From CAZHAX01 sp964530325 (GTDB taxonomy: Bacteria; Chloroflexota; Anaerolineae; B4-G1), in the NCBI GenBank assembly GCA_964530325.1, contig CAZHAX010000002.1, positions 186,001 through 250,000 of the forward strand: a DNA stretch of 64,000 bases. The letters are read 5' to 3'. A model generated the notes under the pieces. It saw nothing but the letters and a program-made list of their open reading frames with translations, was not told the DNA's origin and did no database searches. Numbering within the stretch: position 1 is the stretch's first letter; each line of letters begins with the position of its first letter. Positions 44,846 to 51,972 of the stretch are shown here, piece by piece. The translations under genes and the position numbers were made by a program.

Positions 44846-46582
44846 ATGAGATCGCAAGTGTCTATCGGACTGGTGTTGGCGCTGTTGGCCTCACTCGCCT
44901 GCTCGCTTCTGGAGGAGATGACCGACATCGCCGAAGGGCTGGGAGGGACGGGGGGCGGCGCGCCGGTCGAGGGGCGGGTCACGGATATCGAGGGGAGCGG
45001 GATCGATGGGGTTGAGGTGGTCTGCGGCGCTTCCACCGCGTCTACAGAGGGCGACGGAAGCTTCACCCTGCAGATGGAGCCGGGAGAGGAGCAGGTCGTC
45101 GTCTTCTCCCGTCCGGGCTACGTCACTTGCAGCAGACGGGTCGACGTCTTCGAGGGGACCTCGCCCTATGTCTCGGTGACGATGATGAGGGAGGCGGATC
45201 CGATCCAGCTCGACGCGGATGCCGGCGGGACGGTGACCGGCGAGAGGGGCGCGTCGATGGCGGCGCCGGCAGGCGCGTTCGTCGATGGAGATGGCAACGT
45301 GGCCACCGGCGACGTCGAGGTCTACCTCACGCCCTACGATCCTGCCATCGCGGAGGAGGCCTGGAGCTACCCGGGCGACCTGTTTGGCCTGACGCTGCAG
45401 GGCGAGATCGTCCCTCTGGAAACCTTCGGCGTGCTCGACGTGACCGTACGCCAGGGCGGGGAGGATCTGCAGATCAGAGAGGGTGAGACGGTCGACATCG
45501 CCGTCCCCGCTCCCTCGTGGAGCGAGCAGGCGGACACGGCTCCAGTCTGGATCTACGACGCGGAGAGGGGGCTGTGGATCGAGAGCGAGCACGGAGAGGG
45601 GACGTACGACTCCGCCAGCGACACCTATGCCGCTTCAGTTGGTCACCTATCACCGTGCAACATCGACAAGCCCGTGGACCCCAGCTGCATCAGGGGCACT
45701 GTATGGGATGCGAACGGCCAGCCGCTCGCAGGCGCCCTCGTCACTGCCGGCCCCTCCCTCTCCGGCGACAGGCCGAGTGGGACGCTGTCCAGTATGTACA
45801 CACGGACTGACGGCAGCTTCTGTATGACCGTGGAGGCCGACAGTGACGTGCTGGTCACGGTTACGACGGAAGATGGAAGAGTCGCCGAGCGCAAGATCAG
45901 AACTCCCGACATCGACTGCGACGATTACGACAGGTTCTCGCCCGACTGCTCGGGTTGCTTCTGCGTGTTCATCCCCTTCATACTGGGCAGCGAAGACGGT
46001 GGCGAGAACGTGGGCGGCGGAGACTGCGAGATCACCGAGAATCCCTTCGCCGGCACCTGTGCCGCGGAGCTCGGCGAGTTCTTCACCTGCTTCCAGCCCC
46101 AAGGAGACTGCTTCTACGAACTCGATATCGCCGGCGCGATCAGGGGCGAGTTCAGGCACGTCGTCGAGTTCGGCAACGGAGCCAGGATGGTGACGGAATA
46201 CGACGCGGCCACCGAGCAGGCGGAGATCACTGTCTACGGGCCGGACCCGCACAACGAACGCTGTGGCACGATGCGACAAGAGGGATTGACGCTCAGGATA
46301 ACCACGGAGTCAGGCAGCACGTACACCGTTGGAGCCACAGCCGACGGGGCTACCGAGTTGGTCTGCCCCGACGGAACGTCCCTGCGGCCCGATCTGGCCG
46401 AGATGGAAGCGATGACGGAGTGCAGCGGAACGCAAGGCGGCAGCCCGGGGGCGATGTGCCGCCCCAAATCCGGAACATTCCTCTCGTCCTGCGATGTCGA
46501 CTCGGACTGCGAACCCGGCTACACCTGCTGTCTCCTGGGCTTCTGGTACGCCTGTATCCTGTCAGAGTACTGTCCTCAGTAG
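44846..46582 (+). CDS. Cys-rich lipoprotein with carboxypeptidase-regulatory-like domains
   Basis: A 578-residue lipoprotein (lipobox LASLACS). Residues 35-105 form a CarboxypepD_reg-like beta-sandwich (VEGRVTDIEGSGIDGVEVVC). Residues 115-280 resemble the middle region of CILP-like proteins (GTVTGERGASMAAPAGAFVD). A second regulatory-like sandwich begins near 290 (IRGTVWDANGQPLAGALVTA), and an internal hydrophobic motif CVFIPFILG at about 375-383 is followed by a Cys-rich C-terminal region ending CDVDSDCEPGYTCCLLGFWY. ATG 44846 has AAGGAGG upstream; the in-frame start at 44756 has no signal peptide. Extracellular, function unknown. Confidence 0.75.
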   Translation: MRSQVSIGLVLALLASLACSLLEEMTDIAEGLGGTGGGAPVEGRVTDIEGSGIDGVEVVCGASTASTEGDGSFTLQMEPGEEQVVVFSRPGYVTCSRRVDVFEGTSPYVSVTMMREADPIQLDADAGGTVTGERGASMAAPAGAFVDGDGNVATGDVEVYLTPYDPAIAEEAWSYPGDLFGLTLQGEIVPLETFGVLDVTVRQGGEDLQIREGETVDIAVPAPSWSEQADTAPVWIYDAERGLWIESEHGEGTYDSASDTYAASVGHLSPCNIDKPVDPSCIRGTVWDANGQPLAGALVTAGPSLSGDRPSGTLSSMYTRTDGSFCMTVEADSDVLVTVTTEDGRVAERKIRTPDIDCDDYDRFSPDCSGCFCVFIPFILGSEDGGENVGGGDCEITENPFAGTCAAELGEFFTCFQPQGDCFYELDIAGAIRGEFRHVVEFGNGARMVTEYDAATEQAEITVYGPDPHNERCGTMRQEGLTLRITTESGSTYTVGATADGATELVCPDGTSLRPDLAEMEAMTECSGTQGGSPGAMCRPKSGTFLSSCDVDSDCEPGYTCCLLGFWYACILSEYCPQ

Positions 46583-46910
46583 GTGCCCGGTGACCGGATC
46601 GTCTGGCTGCTCCGGGCCGCTTCGCGGCCCGGAGCAGCGACGTTCCAGCGTCTACCCGGAATAGCGCAGTTGCCTTTGCTCCTTGCCTCGGTATCGAGAC
46701 CGACAGTGGTGAGGCGGGTCGCCTGCTGGCCTCCGTATTCGCGGCAGACCTGGCTGGCCCTCGGCTGGGTACCACCCGCTGCCTGGGCGCGGCCGCACCT
46801 CTTGTGCTGGCGCTCGAATGAAGGTACGCTGCCACGCCTGGGGCTGGGCGGCGATGGTGTGCCGGGGCGACACACAGAGGATCGCGCTGCTGTGACTCAG
46901 GGGGCCAAAG
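46583..46910. other. Intergenic, no gene seen
   Basis: 328 bases between the Cys-rich lipoprotein and the SDR stub. The first part is GC-rich (a short inverted GCCGC/GCGGC near 46615-46627). I see no supported coding region on either strand. Confidence 0.6.
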
Positions 46911-47015
46911 ATGGCTGACAGATTGGCAGGCCAGGTCGCTTTGATCACCGGCGCCAGCTCCGGTATCGGCAGGGGCTCCGCAGTCGCGCTGGCGGGGGAG
47001 GGGGCGAGCCTGGTT
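46911..47015 (+). pseudogene. Truncated short-chain dehydrogenase (SDR) N-terminal stub
   Basis: The first ~35 codons read like a complete SDR start: RLAGQVALITGASSGIGRGS with the cofactor motif TGxxxGIG, then AVALAGEGASLV. Beyond about 47015 similarity stops. No catalytic YxxxK or NAG motif occurs downstream, and the following sequence becomes the promoter region of the next gene. It is best read as a deletion remnant fused to the upstream region of the polymerase gene. The remaining frame to 47192 is probably not functional. Confidence 0.75.
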
Positions 47016-47085
47016 CGGCGTAGATCGCAGCATCGCCTGAGGCGGCTACCTGGCAGCGATGTCCTGGCGCATACACTCGCCTTCC

Positions 47086-47113
47086 TTGACGCGACGCCAG
47101 GTTGGGCTATACT
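47086..47113 (+). promoter_or_regulatory. Promoter for the O-antigen-ligase-like gene
   Basis: TTGACG (47086-47091), 16-bp spacer, TATACT (47108-47113), about 75 bp before the GTG at 47189. Close to the sigma-70 consensus. Confidence 0.65.
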
Positions 47114-47188
47114 CGGCCCGCACTGGCAGATGCTGGTCTCCGGGGCGGCGGCCCTGGCCGGACCGTCAGAAGAGGTTAGCTCAAGTAG

Positions 47189-48766
47189 GTGACTATCCAG
47201 CAACGTCTCTACAGGCTGATCGTCTCGCGCCGCTGGCTCACCGTGCTGGCGGCGCTGGCGCTGTGTGCGGCGCTGGCCCTGGCGGCCGGCTTCCTGCTCT
47301 CGCAGGTCAATCCACTGTACGTGGGTCTGGCGCTCGCCGGCGCGGCGGTGGCGCTGTGGATGCTGAAGGATATCGAGATCGCCTTCGCCGCCGTGATTGG
47401 CATCATCACCCTGCTGCCATTCGGCTCGTTCCCCTTCCGCATCGGCTTCACGCCCACACTGCTCGACGCAGCGCTCGGGGGATTGTTCCTGGTCTGGCTG
47501 CTGCAGATCATCACGGGCAAGAGCCGCCGGGTAACGTCGACCAGCCTGGGCCCGCCGGTAGTTGTCTTCCTGGCGCTGGCCATCGTCGCCTTCGTGCTCG
47601 GGATGGGGCACGCGCCGCTGACCTCCTACGTCGTCCGCCACTTCGGCGAGATCATCCTCAGCTCGCTGCTCTTCTTCCTGGTGGTCAATACCGTGCGGGA
47701 CTGGGGCCGGCTGGAGAGGCTCTCCAGGCTGCTGATGGTTTGCGCCTTCGCGTCCGCACTCTTCGGGGTGGTCCTGTACGTGATGCCGGACGAGCTGGCG
47801 ACTGACGTGATCTCTCTGCTGCGAGTGGTAGGCTACCCCAGCGGGGAGGGTGTGCTGCGCTATATCCGCGACGACCCGGAGCTGGCCGAACGGGCCATCT
47901 CCACCTCGGTCGACCCGAACGTGCTGGGCAGCCTGCTCAACATGACGATCGCCCTGACCGTGCCCCAGCTGTTCGCCGCGCGCCCGCTGATCCGTCGTCG
48001 CTACCTGGTGCCCATGCTCGGCGCAATGGGCCTGTGCCTGGGAATGACCATGTCGCGCGGCTCGATGGTGGGAGTTGCAGCTCCACTGGTCGTGATGGCG
48101 GTCCTCAAGTATCGCAAGCTGCTGTGGATCCTGCTGCTGGCGCTCGTCCTGCTGCTCTTCCTCCCGCAGACACAGGACCTGCTGGGCCACATGATCGAGG
48201 GCTTCTTCTTCGAAGACCTGGCGACGCAGATGCGACTGGGCGAGTACAAGGATGCTGTGATACTGATCAGCCGCTACCCGGTGCTTGGGGTGGGGTTTGC
48301 CGGCTCGCCCGATGTGGACACCTATCTGGGCGTGGCCTGCGTCTACCTGCTCATCGCCCAGCAGATGGGGCTGGTGGGACTGGCGGCGTTCCTGATCACG
48401 ATGGCTGTCGTCTTCGTCCGCTTCTGGAAGACCCGCTCGCTGGCTGCGGCGGACGAGCGTGCCGAGCCGCTCTACTGGGGGCTCCACGCCGCCATACTGG
48501 GCACCCTGGTGGGCGGGATCACGGACCACTTCTACTTCAACATGGATTTCCACCACTCGGTGACCCTGTTCTGGTTGTTCGTCGGCATGGCGACGGCGGC
48601 TACGGAGATTGTGCGCGCCGAGACGCGGGCTCGCGCTTACCGTCGAGAGGCTCTCCAGGCCGGACCTGGACTCACCGCAGAGGGCGGGTCGGGCTCTACG
48701 CCGCGGCACGTGATCGCACACCGCACGCCTGTCCAGGGCGCCGCGGCGTACGAAGTCGGGCGTTGA
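47189..48766 (+). CDS. O-antigen ligase/polymerase (Wzy/WaaL-like) membrane protein
   Basis: A 525-residue protein with about twelve hydrophobic segments and the Wzy_C region: a long loop (about residues 195-245), then ARPLIRRRYLVPMLGAMGLC...MTMSRGSMVGVAAPLVVMAV and the conserved RYPVLGVGFAGSPDVDTYLG. WaaL and Wzy enzymes join undecaprenyl-linked glycans to lipid A-like acceptors, or polymerise them, on the outer face of the membrane. In this lineage a polysaccharide polymerase is more likely than an LPS ligase. No other polysaccharide genes are adjacent. GTG start; weak GAGG upstream. Confidence 0.8.
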   Translation: MTIQQRLYRLIVSRRWLTVLAALALCAALALAAGFLLSQVNPLYVGLALAGAAVALWMLKDIEIAFAAVIGIITLLPFGSFPFRIGFTPTLLDAALGGLFLVWLLQIITGKSRRVTSTSLGPPVVVFLALAIVAFVLGMGHAPLTSYVVRHFGEIILSSLLFFLVVNTVRDWGRLERLSRLLMVCAFASALFGVVLYVMPDELATDVISLLRVVGYPSGEGVLRYIRDDPELAERAISTSVDPNVLGSLLNMTIALTVPQLFAARPLIRRRYLVPMLGAMGLCLGMTMSRGSMVGVAAPLVVMAVLKYRKLLWILLLALVLLLFLPQTQDLLGHMIEGFFFEDLATQMRLGEYKDAVILISRYPVLGVGFAGSPDVDTYLGVACVYLLIAQQMGLVGLAAFLITMAVVFVRFWKTRSLAAADERAEPLYWGLHAAILGTLVGGITDHFYFNMDFHHSVTLFWLFVGMATAATEIVRAETRARAYRREALQAGPGLTAEGGSGSTPRHVIAHRTPVQGAAAYEVGR

Positions 48767-48806
48767 TTGCTGGCGCTTCTCGCCTGCGCCCTGGTCGCGC
48801 TTGTGC

Positions 48807-48830
48807 AGGGGCACGGCATGCCGTGCTCCT
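48807..48830. repeat. Palindrome, AGGGGC family, copy 1
   Basis: Perfect 16-base palindrome GCACGGCATGCCGTGC (48811-48826) within AGGG...TCCT, 41 bases after the polymerase stop. It could double as a terminator. Confidence 0.7.
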
Positions 48831-48883
48831 AGGCCAGGTCCTTAGGGTTGATCGCCTGAACGCGATCCGCCCCTCCGCGGCTC

Positions 48884-48958
48884 CTATACGACGCGCGGCA
48901 CCCTGGCCAGGATGTCGCTTACCACCTCGTAGTTGATCGTCCCCAGGAAGTCAGCCCG
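48884..48958 (-). pseudogene. alr: Alanine racemase C-terminal remnant, copy A
   Basis: The minus strand reads RADFLGTINYEVVSDILARV followed by PRVV and a stop, the C-terminal signature of alanine racemase (GTINYE...RVPR), with no other part of the enzyme upstream. The hairpin at 48974-49006 lies immediately upstream on that strand. Confidence 0.7.
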
Positions 48959-48973
48959 GGGCTGGACACGCGA

Positions 48974-49006
48974 AGACCCCAAAGGTCAAGCAGACCTTTG
49001 GGGTCT
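48974..49006. repeat. Palindrome, AGACCCCAAAGGTC family, copy 1
   Basis: Perfect 14-bp stem: arms AGACCCCAAAGGTC (48974-48987) and GACCTTTGGGGTCT (48993-49006), five-base loop AAGCA. Strong hairpin in RNA on either strand. Confidence 0.85.
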
Positions 49007-49022
49007 GCCGCGTACCAACGTG

Positions 49023-49070
49023 CTACGCCCCTCCGCAGTTCTCCGATACGACGCGTGGGACTCTCGCGAG
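49023..49070 (-). pseudogene. Alanine racemase C-terminal remnant, copy B
   Basis: The minus strand reads LARVPRVVSENCGGA and stop, matching the tail of copies A and C. The region includes a perfect 16-base palindrome GACTCTCGCGAGAGTC (49059-49074). Confidence 0.5.
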
Positions 49071-49113
49071 AGTCACCGATACCATCCCATGGCAAATGGT
49101 GCCGGGACATCGC

Positions 49114-49142
49114 TTGCGCCAAGTAGTCACATAGGATATAAT
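49114..49142 (+). promoter_or_regulatory. Promoter and possible operator of TA module 1
   Basis: TTGCGC (49114-49119), 17-bp spacer, perfect TATAAT (49137-49142). An imperfect inverted repeat, AGTCACAT (49125-49132) and ATGTAACT (49141-49148), flanks the -10 box and could be the autorepression site. Confidence 0.7.
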
Positions 49143-49171
49143 GTAACTACCAGCCTCACAGGAGTGTCGCA

Positions 49172-49447
49172 ATGTCGGAGATGGCGGTTGGAGTGAGGGA
49201 GCTAAAGGCCCGTCTGAGCGGCTACCTGAGACGCGTCAAGTCCGGCGCAACGCTGATCATCACCGAGCGAGGAAAGCCGGTGGGACGGATCGTGCCCATG
49301 GGCTTATCTACTTCGGAAAGAGTCGAGGAGCTGGCGGAATCGGGGCTGCTGGCCTGGAGCGGGCGTAGGCTGATGCCCATCGACCCGCCGGCGCGAACAA
49401 AGGGTGCGACGACGGTGTCCGACTTGCTGCTGGAGGATCGCGAGTGA
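49172..49447 (+). CDS. Phd/YefM-type antitoxin
   Basis: A 91-residue antitoxin. The N-terminal DNA-binding fold is MAVGVRELKARLSGYLRRVK followed by LIITERGKPVGRIVPM, the signature of Phd/YefM family antitoxins. The C-terminal part (about residues 60-91) is the toxin-neutralising tail and is predicted disordered (PPARTKGATTVSDLLLEDRE). AGGAG lies 8 bases upstream of ATG 49172. It overlaps the toxin gene by four bases (GTGA) and would repress its own promoter, where an inverted repeat overlaps the -10 box. Confidence 0.9.
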   Translation: MSEMAVGVRELKARLSGYLRRVKSGATLIITERGKPVGRIVPMGLSTSERVEELAESGLLAWSGRRLMPIDPPARTKGATTVSDLLLEDRE

Positions 49448-49890
49448 TCCTTTATCTCGACTCTAGCTCATTGGTGAAGAGGTACGTCAGCGAGGCACGC
49501 TCTCAGGAGGTATCCGATGCGATCTCGGCTGCGGAGGCGGTGGCCACCGTGGTCGTGACCCGGGCTGAGATATCAGCAGCGCTGGCCAAGGCGGTGCGAA
49601 TGGAGGCGTTGACACCCGAGGAGGCCCTGGCCAGCCTGCAAGCATTCCGACAGGAGTGGTCGGACTTCGTGCGAGTGCCTGCAACGGAGCTGGTGATCAC
49701 GCGGGCAGACACGCTCGCCTGGGAGCACGGCCTGCGAGGCTACGACGCTGTCCATCTGTCGGCCGCCTCGGTCTGGCGGGACTCAATGGTAGAAGCGGTG
49801 ATGCTCTCGACGTTCGATCGCCGGCTGTGGGCAGCGGCGAAGGCTATCGGCCTGATCGTGCACCCGGCGGACCTGGTGGAGGAGCGGTAG
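49444..49890 (+). CDS. vapC: VapC-type PIN-domain toxin
   Basis: A 148-residue PIN ribonuclease. The acidic metal ligands are in place: Asp6 (YLDSSSLVKRY), Glu42 (TRAEISAAL), Asp101 (GYDAVHLSAA) and Asp125 (LSTFDRRLW). VapC toxins cut tRNA or rRNA and stop translation until neutralised. GTG start overlapping the antitoxin stop, so expression is coupled. Length is normal, and nothing suggests inactivation. Confidence 0.92.
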   Translation: MILYLDSSSLVKRYVSEARSQEVSDAISAAEAVATVVVTRAEISAALAKAVRMEALTPEEALASLQAFRQEWSDFVRVPATELVITRADTLAWEHGLRGYDAVHLSAASVWRDSMVEAVMLSTFDRRLWAAAKAIGLIVHPADLVEER

Positions 49891-49934
49891 GCGGCACCTC
49901 GGGGTGGTGTGGGAGACCCCAAGTGGACACGCGA

Positions 49935-49967
49935 AGACCCCAAAGGTCTAGCAGACCTTTGGGGTCT
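49935..49967. repeat. Palindrome, AGACCCCAAAGGTC family, copy 2
   Basis: Perfect 15-bp stem: arms AGACCCCAAAGGTCT (49935-49949) and AGACCTTTGGGGTCT (49953-49967), loop AGC. Located 45 bases after the vapC stop, where it could also terminate transcription. Confidence 0.88.
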
Positions 49968-50002
49968 ATCTCGCATGGACGCGCTGCGTCCGTCCGCGGC
50001 TC

Positions 50003-50050
50003 CGATGCGACGCGCGGTACCCTGGCCAGGATCTCGCTTGCCACCTCGTA
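50003..50050 (-). pseudogene. Alanine racemase C-terminal remnant, copy C
   Basis: The minus strand reads YEVASEILARVPRVASEP, again the racemase C-terminus, but the stop is lost and the frame runs on into palindrome copy 2. Adjoins palindrome 50050-50080. Confidence 0.55.
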
Positions 50051-50080
50051 GTAGGGGCGGGTATCAGACCCGCCCCTACT
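50050..50080. repeat. Palindrome, GTAGGGGC family, copy 2
   Basis: 13-bp stem: arms AGTAGGGGCGGGT (50050-50062) and ACCCGCCCCTACT (50068-50080), loop ATCAG. Confidence 0.85.
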
Positions 50081-50090
50081 CGGGATTCGG

Positions 50091-50522
50091 CTACTCAGGT
50101 CGCTCCAATCGCTCCAGGAACTGCCGTGCCGTGAGGATGGGGATTGAGCGATAGGGGCCCAGATCCAGGAGGTGGCGGTCCCCGCTGATGATCAGGTCCG
50201 CCCCGGCGGCTACCGCGCAGGCGAGCACCATCTCGTCAGCGGGGTCATCTGGAATCGCGCCGCTGACGTCCGAGTCTCCAGGCACGACCAGCGCGTCCCG
50301 CTCCAGCAGGGTCACGAGCTGCTGCACGTCTTCGTCTGTGATGTGGTACTTGCGCCGGATGCGGGGAAGGCTGAGGACGGCGCGGATCTCGGCGATGATG
50401 GAGGGGGCGACGATCAGGAGAAAGCGTCGCTCATGCCAGACCTCGAGGATCTGGGTCGGCAGCCCCGACTTGACCAGCAGGCTGCTGACGAAGACATTCG
50501 TGTCAAGAACGACCTTGAGCAC
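50091..50522 (-). CDS. PIN-domain toxin (COG1569 type)
   Basis: A 143-residue PIN toxin of the 'putative toxin, PIN family' type: VVLDTNVFVSSLL (Asp7), APSIIAEI (Glu45), IPDDPADEMVLACAV (Asp92-96) and LIISGDRHLLDL (Asp115). All four acidic positions are intact. GTG start at 50522, 20 bases inside the end of the antitoxin gene. It faces the VapBC module tail to tail with hairpins between them. Confidence 0.88.
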   Translation of the reverse strand: MLKVVLDTNVFVSSLLVKSGLPTQILEVWHERRFLLIVAPSIIAEIRAVLSLPRIRRKYHITDEDVQQLVTLLERDALVVPGDSDVSGAIPDDPADEMVLACAVAAGADLIISGDRHLLDLGPYRSIPILTARQFLERLERPE

Positions 50523-50790
50523 GGCCCGCCCTCAGGTCGTCGATCGCATCCGCAACGTCGCGCTCTACTTCGTCCGAAGGTAGATCGGGCAGACGGTCGC
50601 GGACATGATCGAGCACCTCGAAGCGGACCTCCCTCTCGGCTATGACCTGCTCGTACATCTCCACCGGTATCACGGCCACCATGGGTTTGCCGGAGCGCTC
50701 GATGATCACCACCTGGCCGCCGTAGTGAACGCTGCCCAACAGATCCGCGAACCCGCTGCGCGCTTCCTTCGCCCCTACTCGTTCGCTCAT
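50503..50790 (-). CDS. Phd/YefM-type antitoxin of the second PIN module
   Basis: A 95-residue antitoxin: VGAKEARSGFADLLGSVHYG and QVVIIERSGKPMVAVIPVEM form the Phd fold, followed by an acidic helical C-terminus (EVERDVADAIDDLRAGRAQG). The ATG at 50790 is preferred because GAGGAGG lies 8 bases upstream; longer frames have no family similarity. It overlaps the toxin gene by 20 bases. A promoter-like site and a short palindrome lie just upstream. Confidence 0.9.
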   Translation of the reverse strand: MSERVGAKEARSGFADLLGSVHYGGQVVIIERSGKPMVAVIPVEMYEQVIAEREVRFEVLDHVRDRLPDLPSDEVERDVADAIDDLRAGRAQGRS

Positions 50791-50812
50791 GACCTTGTGC
50801 CTCCTCGCTTCC

Positions 50813-50864
50813 AGTATGCCATGAGAGGAACACTGTGCCAATAGCGTACACAACAAGCGTTGTG
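50813..50864 (-). promoter_or_regulatory. Promoter and possible operator of TA module 2
   Basis: Minus strand: TTGGCA (50841-50836), 17-bp spacer, CATACT (50818-50813). Just upstream lies the palindrome CACAAC-AAGC-GTTGTG (50849-50864). Confidence 0.55.
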
Positions 50865-50911
50865 CCCTCTGGCAGGTGTGCGCCACCAGGGTGCAGGCGA
50901 TCCACCCCACA

Positions 50912-50937
50912 GAGGGGCGGCTCACAAGCCGCCCCTC
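50912..50937. repeat. Palindrome, GAGGGGC family, copy 3
   Basis: 11-bp stem: arms GAGGGGCGGCT (50912-50922) and AGCCGCCCCTC (50927-50937), loop CACA. Confidence 0.75.
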
Positions 50938-51078
50938 GGCCACGCTGCGCTCTGCCAGCCTCCGCCAGGGAGCTGTGCTACTGCAGCCCGCAGCTTCAGC
51001 TCCGAGTGTCTCCATCCCCAATTCCACCCAACCCACGCCGTGCTATACTCCCGGGTAGCACCTTCACAATCCGACCTT

Positions 51079-51312
51079 GCCGCCAGGCAGGGGATAGCCA
51101 TGCGCGTCGGCGCGCCGGGGGCGGAGGGGACGCTCACGTATCTGCACGGCGACCACCTGGGCAGCACCAGCCTGGCCACGGACGAGAATGGCGTGGAGGT
51201 CCCGGAGAGCCGGACGGGGTACTATCCCTTCGGCGAGATCCGCTACGGGGGCCCGCCCACCGACTATCGATTCACGGGGCAGAGGGAGGAGGCTTACATC
51301 CATTCTCCTCTC
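51079..51312 (+). pseudogene. RHS/YD-repeat core remnant 1
   Basis: Reads RQGIAMRVGAPGAEGTLTYL, then HGDHLGSTSLATDENGVEVP, YYPFGEIRYG and DYRFTGQREE, the C-terminal RHS core of a polymorphic-toxin-type shell. It has no upstream YD repeats and stops abruptly at about 51312, where an inverted integrase fragment begins. Not a functional gene. Confidence 0.82.
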
Positions 51313-51333
51313 GACCTCCTCCATCGCCCGATA

Positions 51334-51612
51334 CTAGTCCGTGGACACCGTGGCGTCGTACAGCCCCGCGTGGCGCAGCGTCGTATCGACGTGCTTGTGG
51401 CCCAGGATCGCCTGCACCGTGAGTATAGGCGCTCCGGCGTTCAGCAGCAACGTCGCGCAGGAGTGGCGTAGCTGGTGCGGTGTCACCGCAACCCCAGAGC
51501 GCTTCCCATACGTCCGCAGCCTGGTGGCGCAGTAGCTGACGGATAGCGGCAGGTGGCGATAGACGAAGACGTGGTCGCTCCCGGCCCGGCCGCGCAGCGT
51601 CAGCAACACGGC
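51334..51612 (-). pseudogene. Tyrosine recombinase C-terminal remnant, nucleophile lost
   Basis: The minus strand reads the catalytic half of a phage-type integrase: RSGVAVTPHQLRHSCATLLL (HxLRH box), VQAILGHKHVDTT (second His) and then LRHAGLYDATVSTD and stop. Related integrases have Tyr where this one has His (RHAGLYDA against the expected RYAxxYDA), so the nucleophile appears missing. The N-terminal half and the extreme C-terminus are absent. It abuts the RHS remnant and the AbrB-type module. Confidence 0.75.
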
Positions 51613-51615
51613 CGG

Positions 51616-51644
51616 TTGCGGAGAAGCGGGAGCGGTGGTACAAT
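51616..51644 (+). promoter_or_regulatory. Promoter of TA module 3
   Basis: TTGCGG (51616-51621), 17-bp spacer, TACAAT (51639-51644), 56 bp before the ATG at 51700. Confidence 0.55.
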
Positions 51645-51699
51645 GCTGGTGATACAGAAATGCAGCAGACGCAGAGATGCCGAGCAGGGGGTTTGGACA

Positions 51700-51972
51700 A
51701 TGGAGTCGGAGACACTTCAGGTAAGGAAGCGGGGAGTGGTGACGCTTCCCGCGAAGCTGCGGGAGAAGTACGGGATAGAGGAAGGCGATACGTACCGCCT
51801 GGTAGATCTGGAAGGCATCTTCGTAATCACGCCGATGGTTCCGATGGTCCCGGAGATCGCGCGTGAGATCGAGCGACTGCGCCTGGCTGCAGGCCTGAGC
51901 ATGAATGACTTGCTCGAGAGCCTGCGGCAGGAGCGCGACAGGTTCTACCGTGAGCAGCAGAGCGGCGACTGA
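51700..51972 (+). CDS. AbrB/MazE-type antitoxin
   Basis: A 90-residue protein with a swapped-hairpin AbrB domain (QVRKRGVVTLPAKLREKYGI, EEGDTYRLVDLEGIFVITP) and a helical tail (REIERLRLAAGLSMNDLLES) that would bind the toxin. The ATG at 51700 marks the start of the domain; the frame upstream is antisense to the integrase remnant. It overlaps the next gene by about 23 bases. Confidence 0.87.
   Translation: MESETLQVRKRGVVTLPAKLREKYGIEEGDTYRLVDLEGIFVITPMVPMVPEIAREIERLRLAAGLSMNDLLESLRQERDRFYREQQSGD

Noticed and set aside
46652..48814. A 720-codon minus-strand frame opposite the O-antigen-ligase-like gene (with similar frames at 55449-56951, 11440-12852 and 9736-10890)
   Set aside because: The plus-strand or opposite-strand gene in each case has family motifs, membrane segments or catalytic residues; the antisense products are low-complexity and match nothing.
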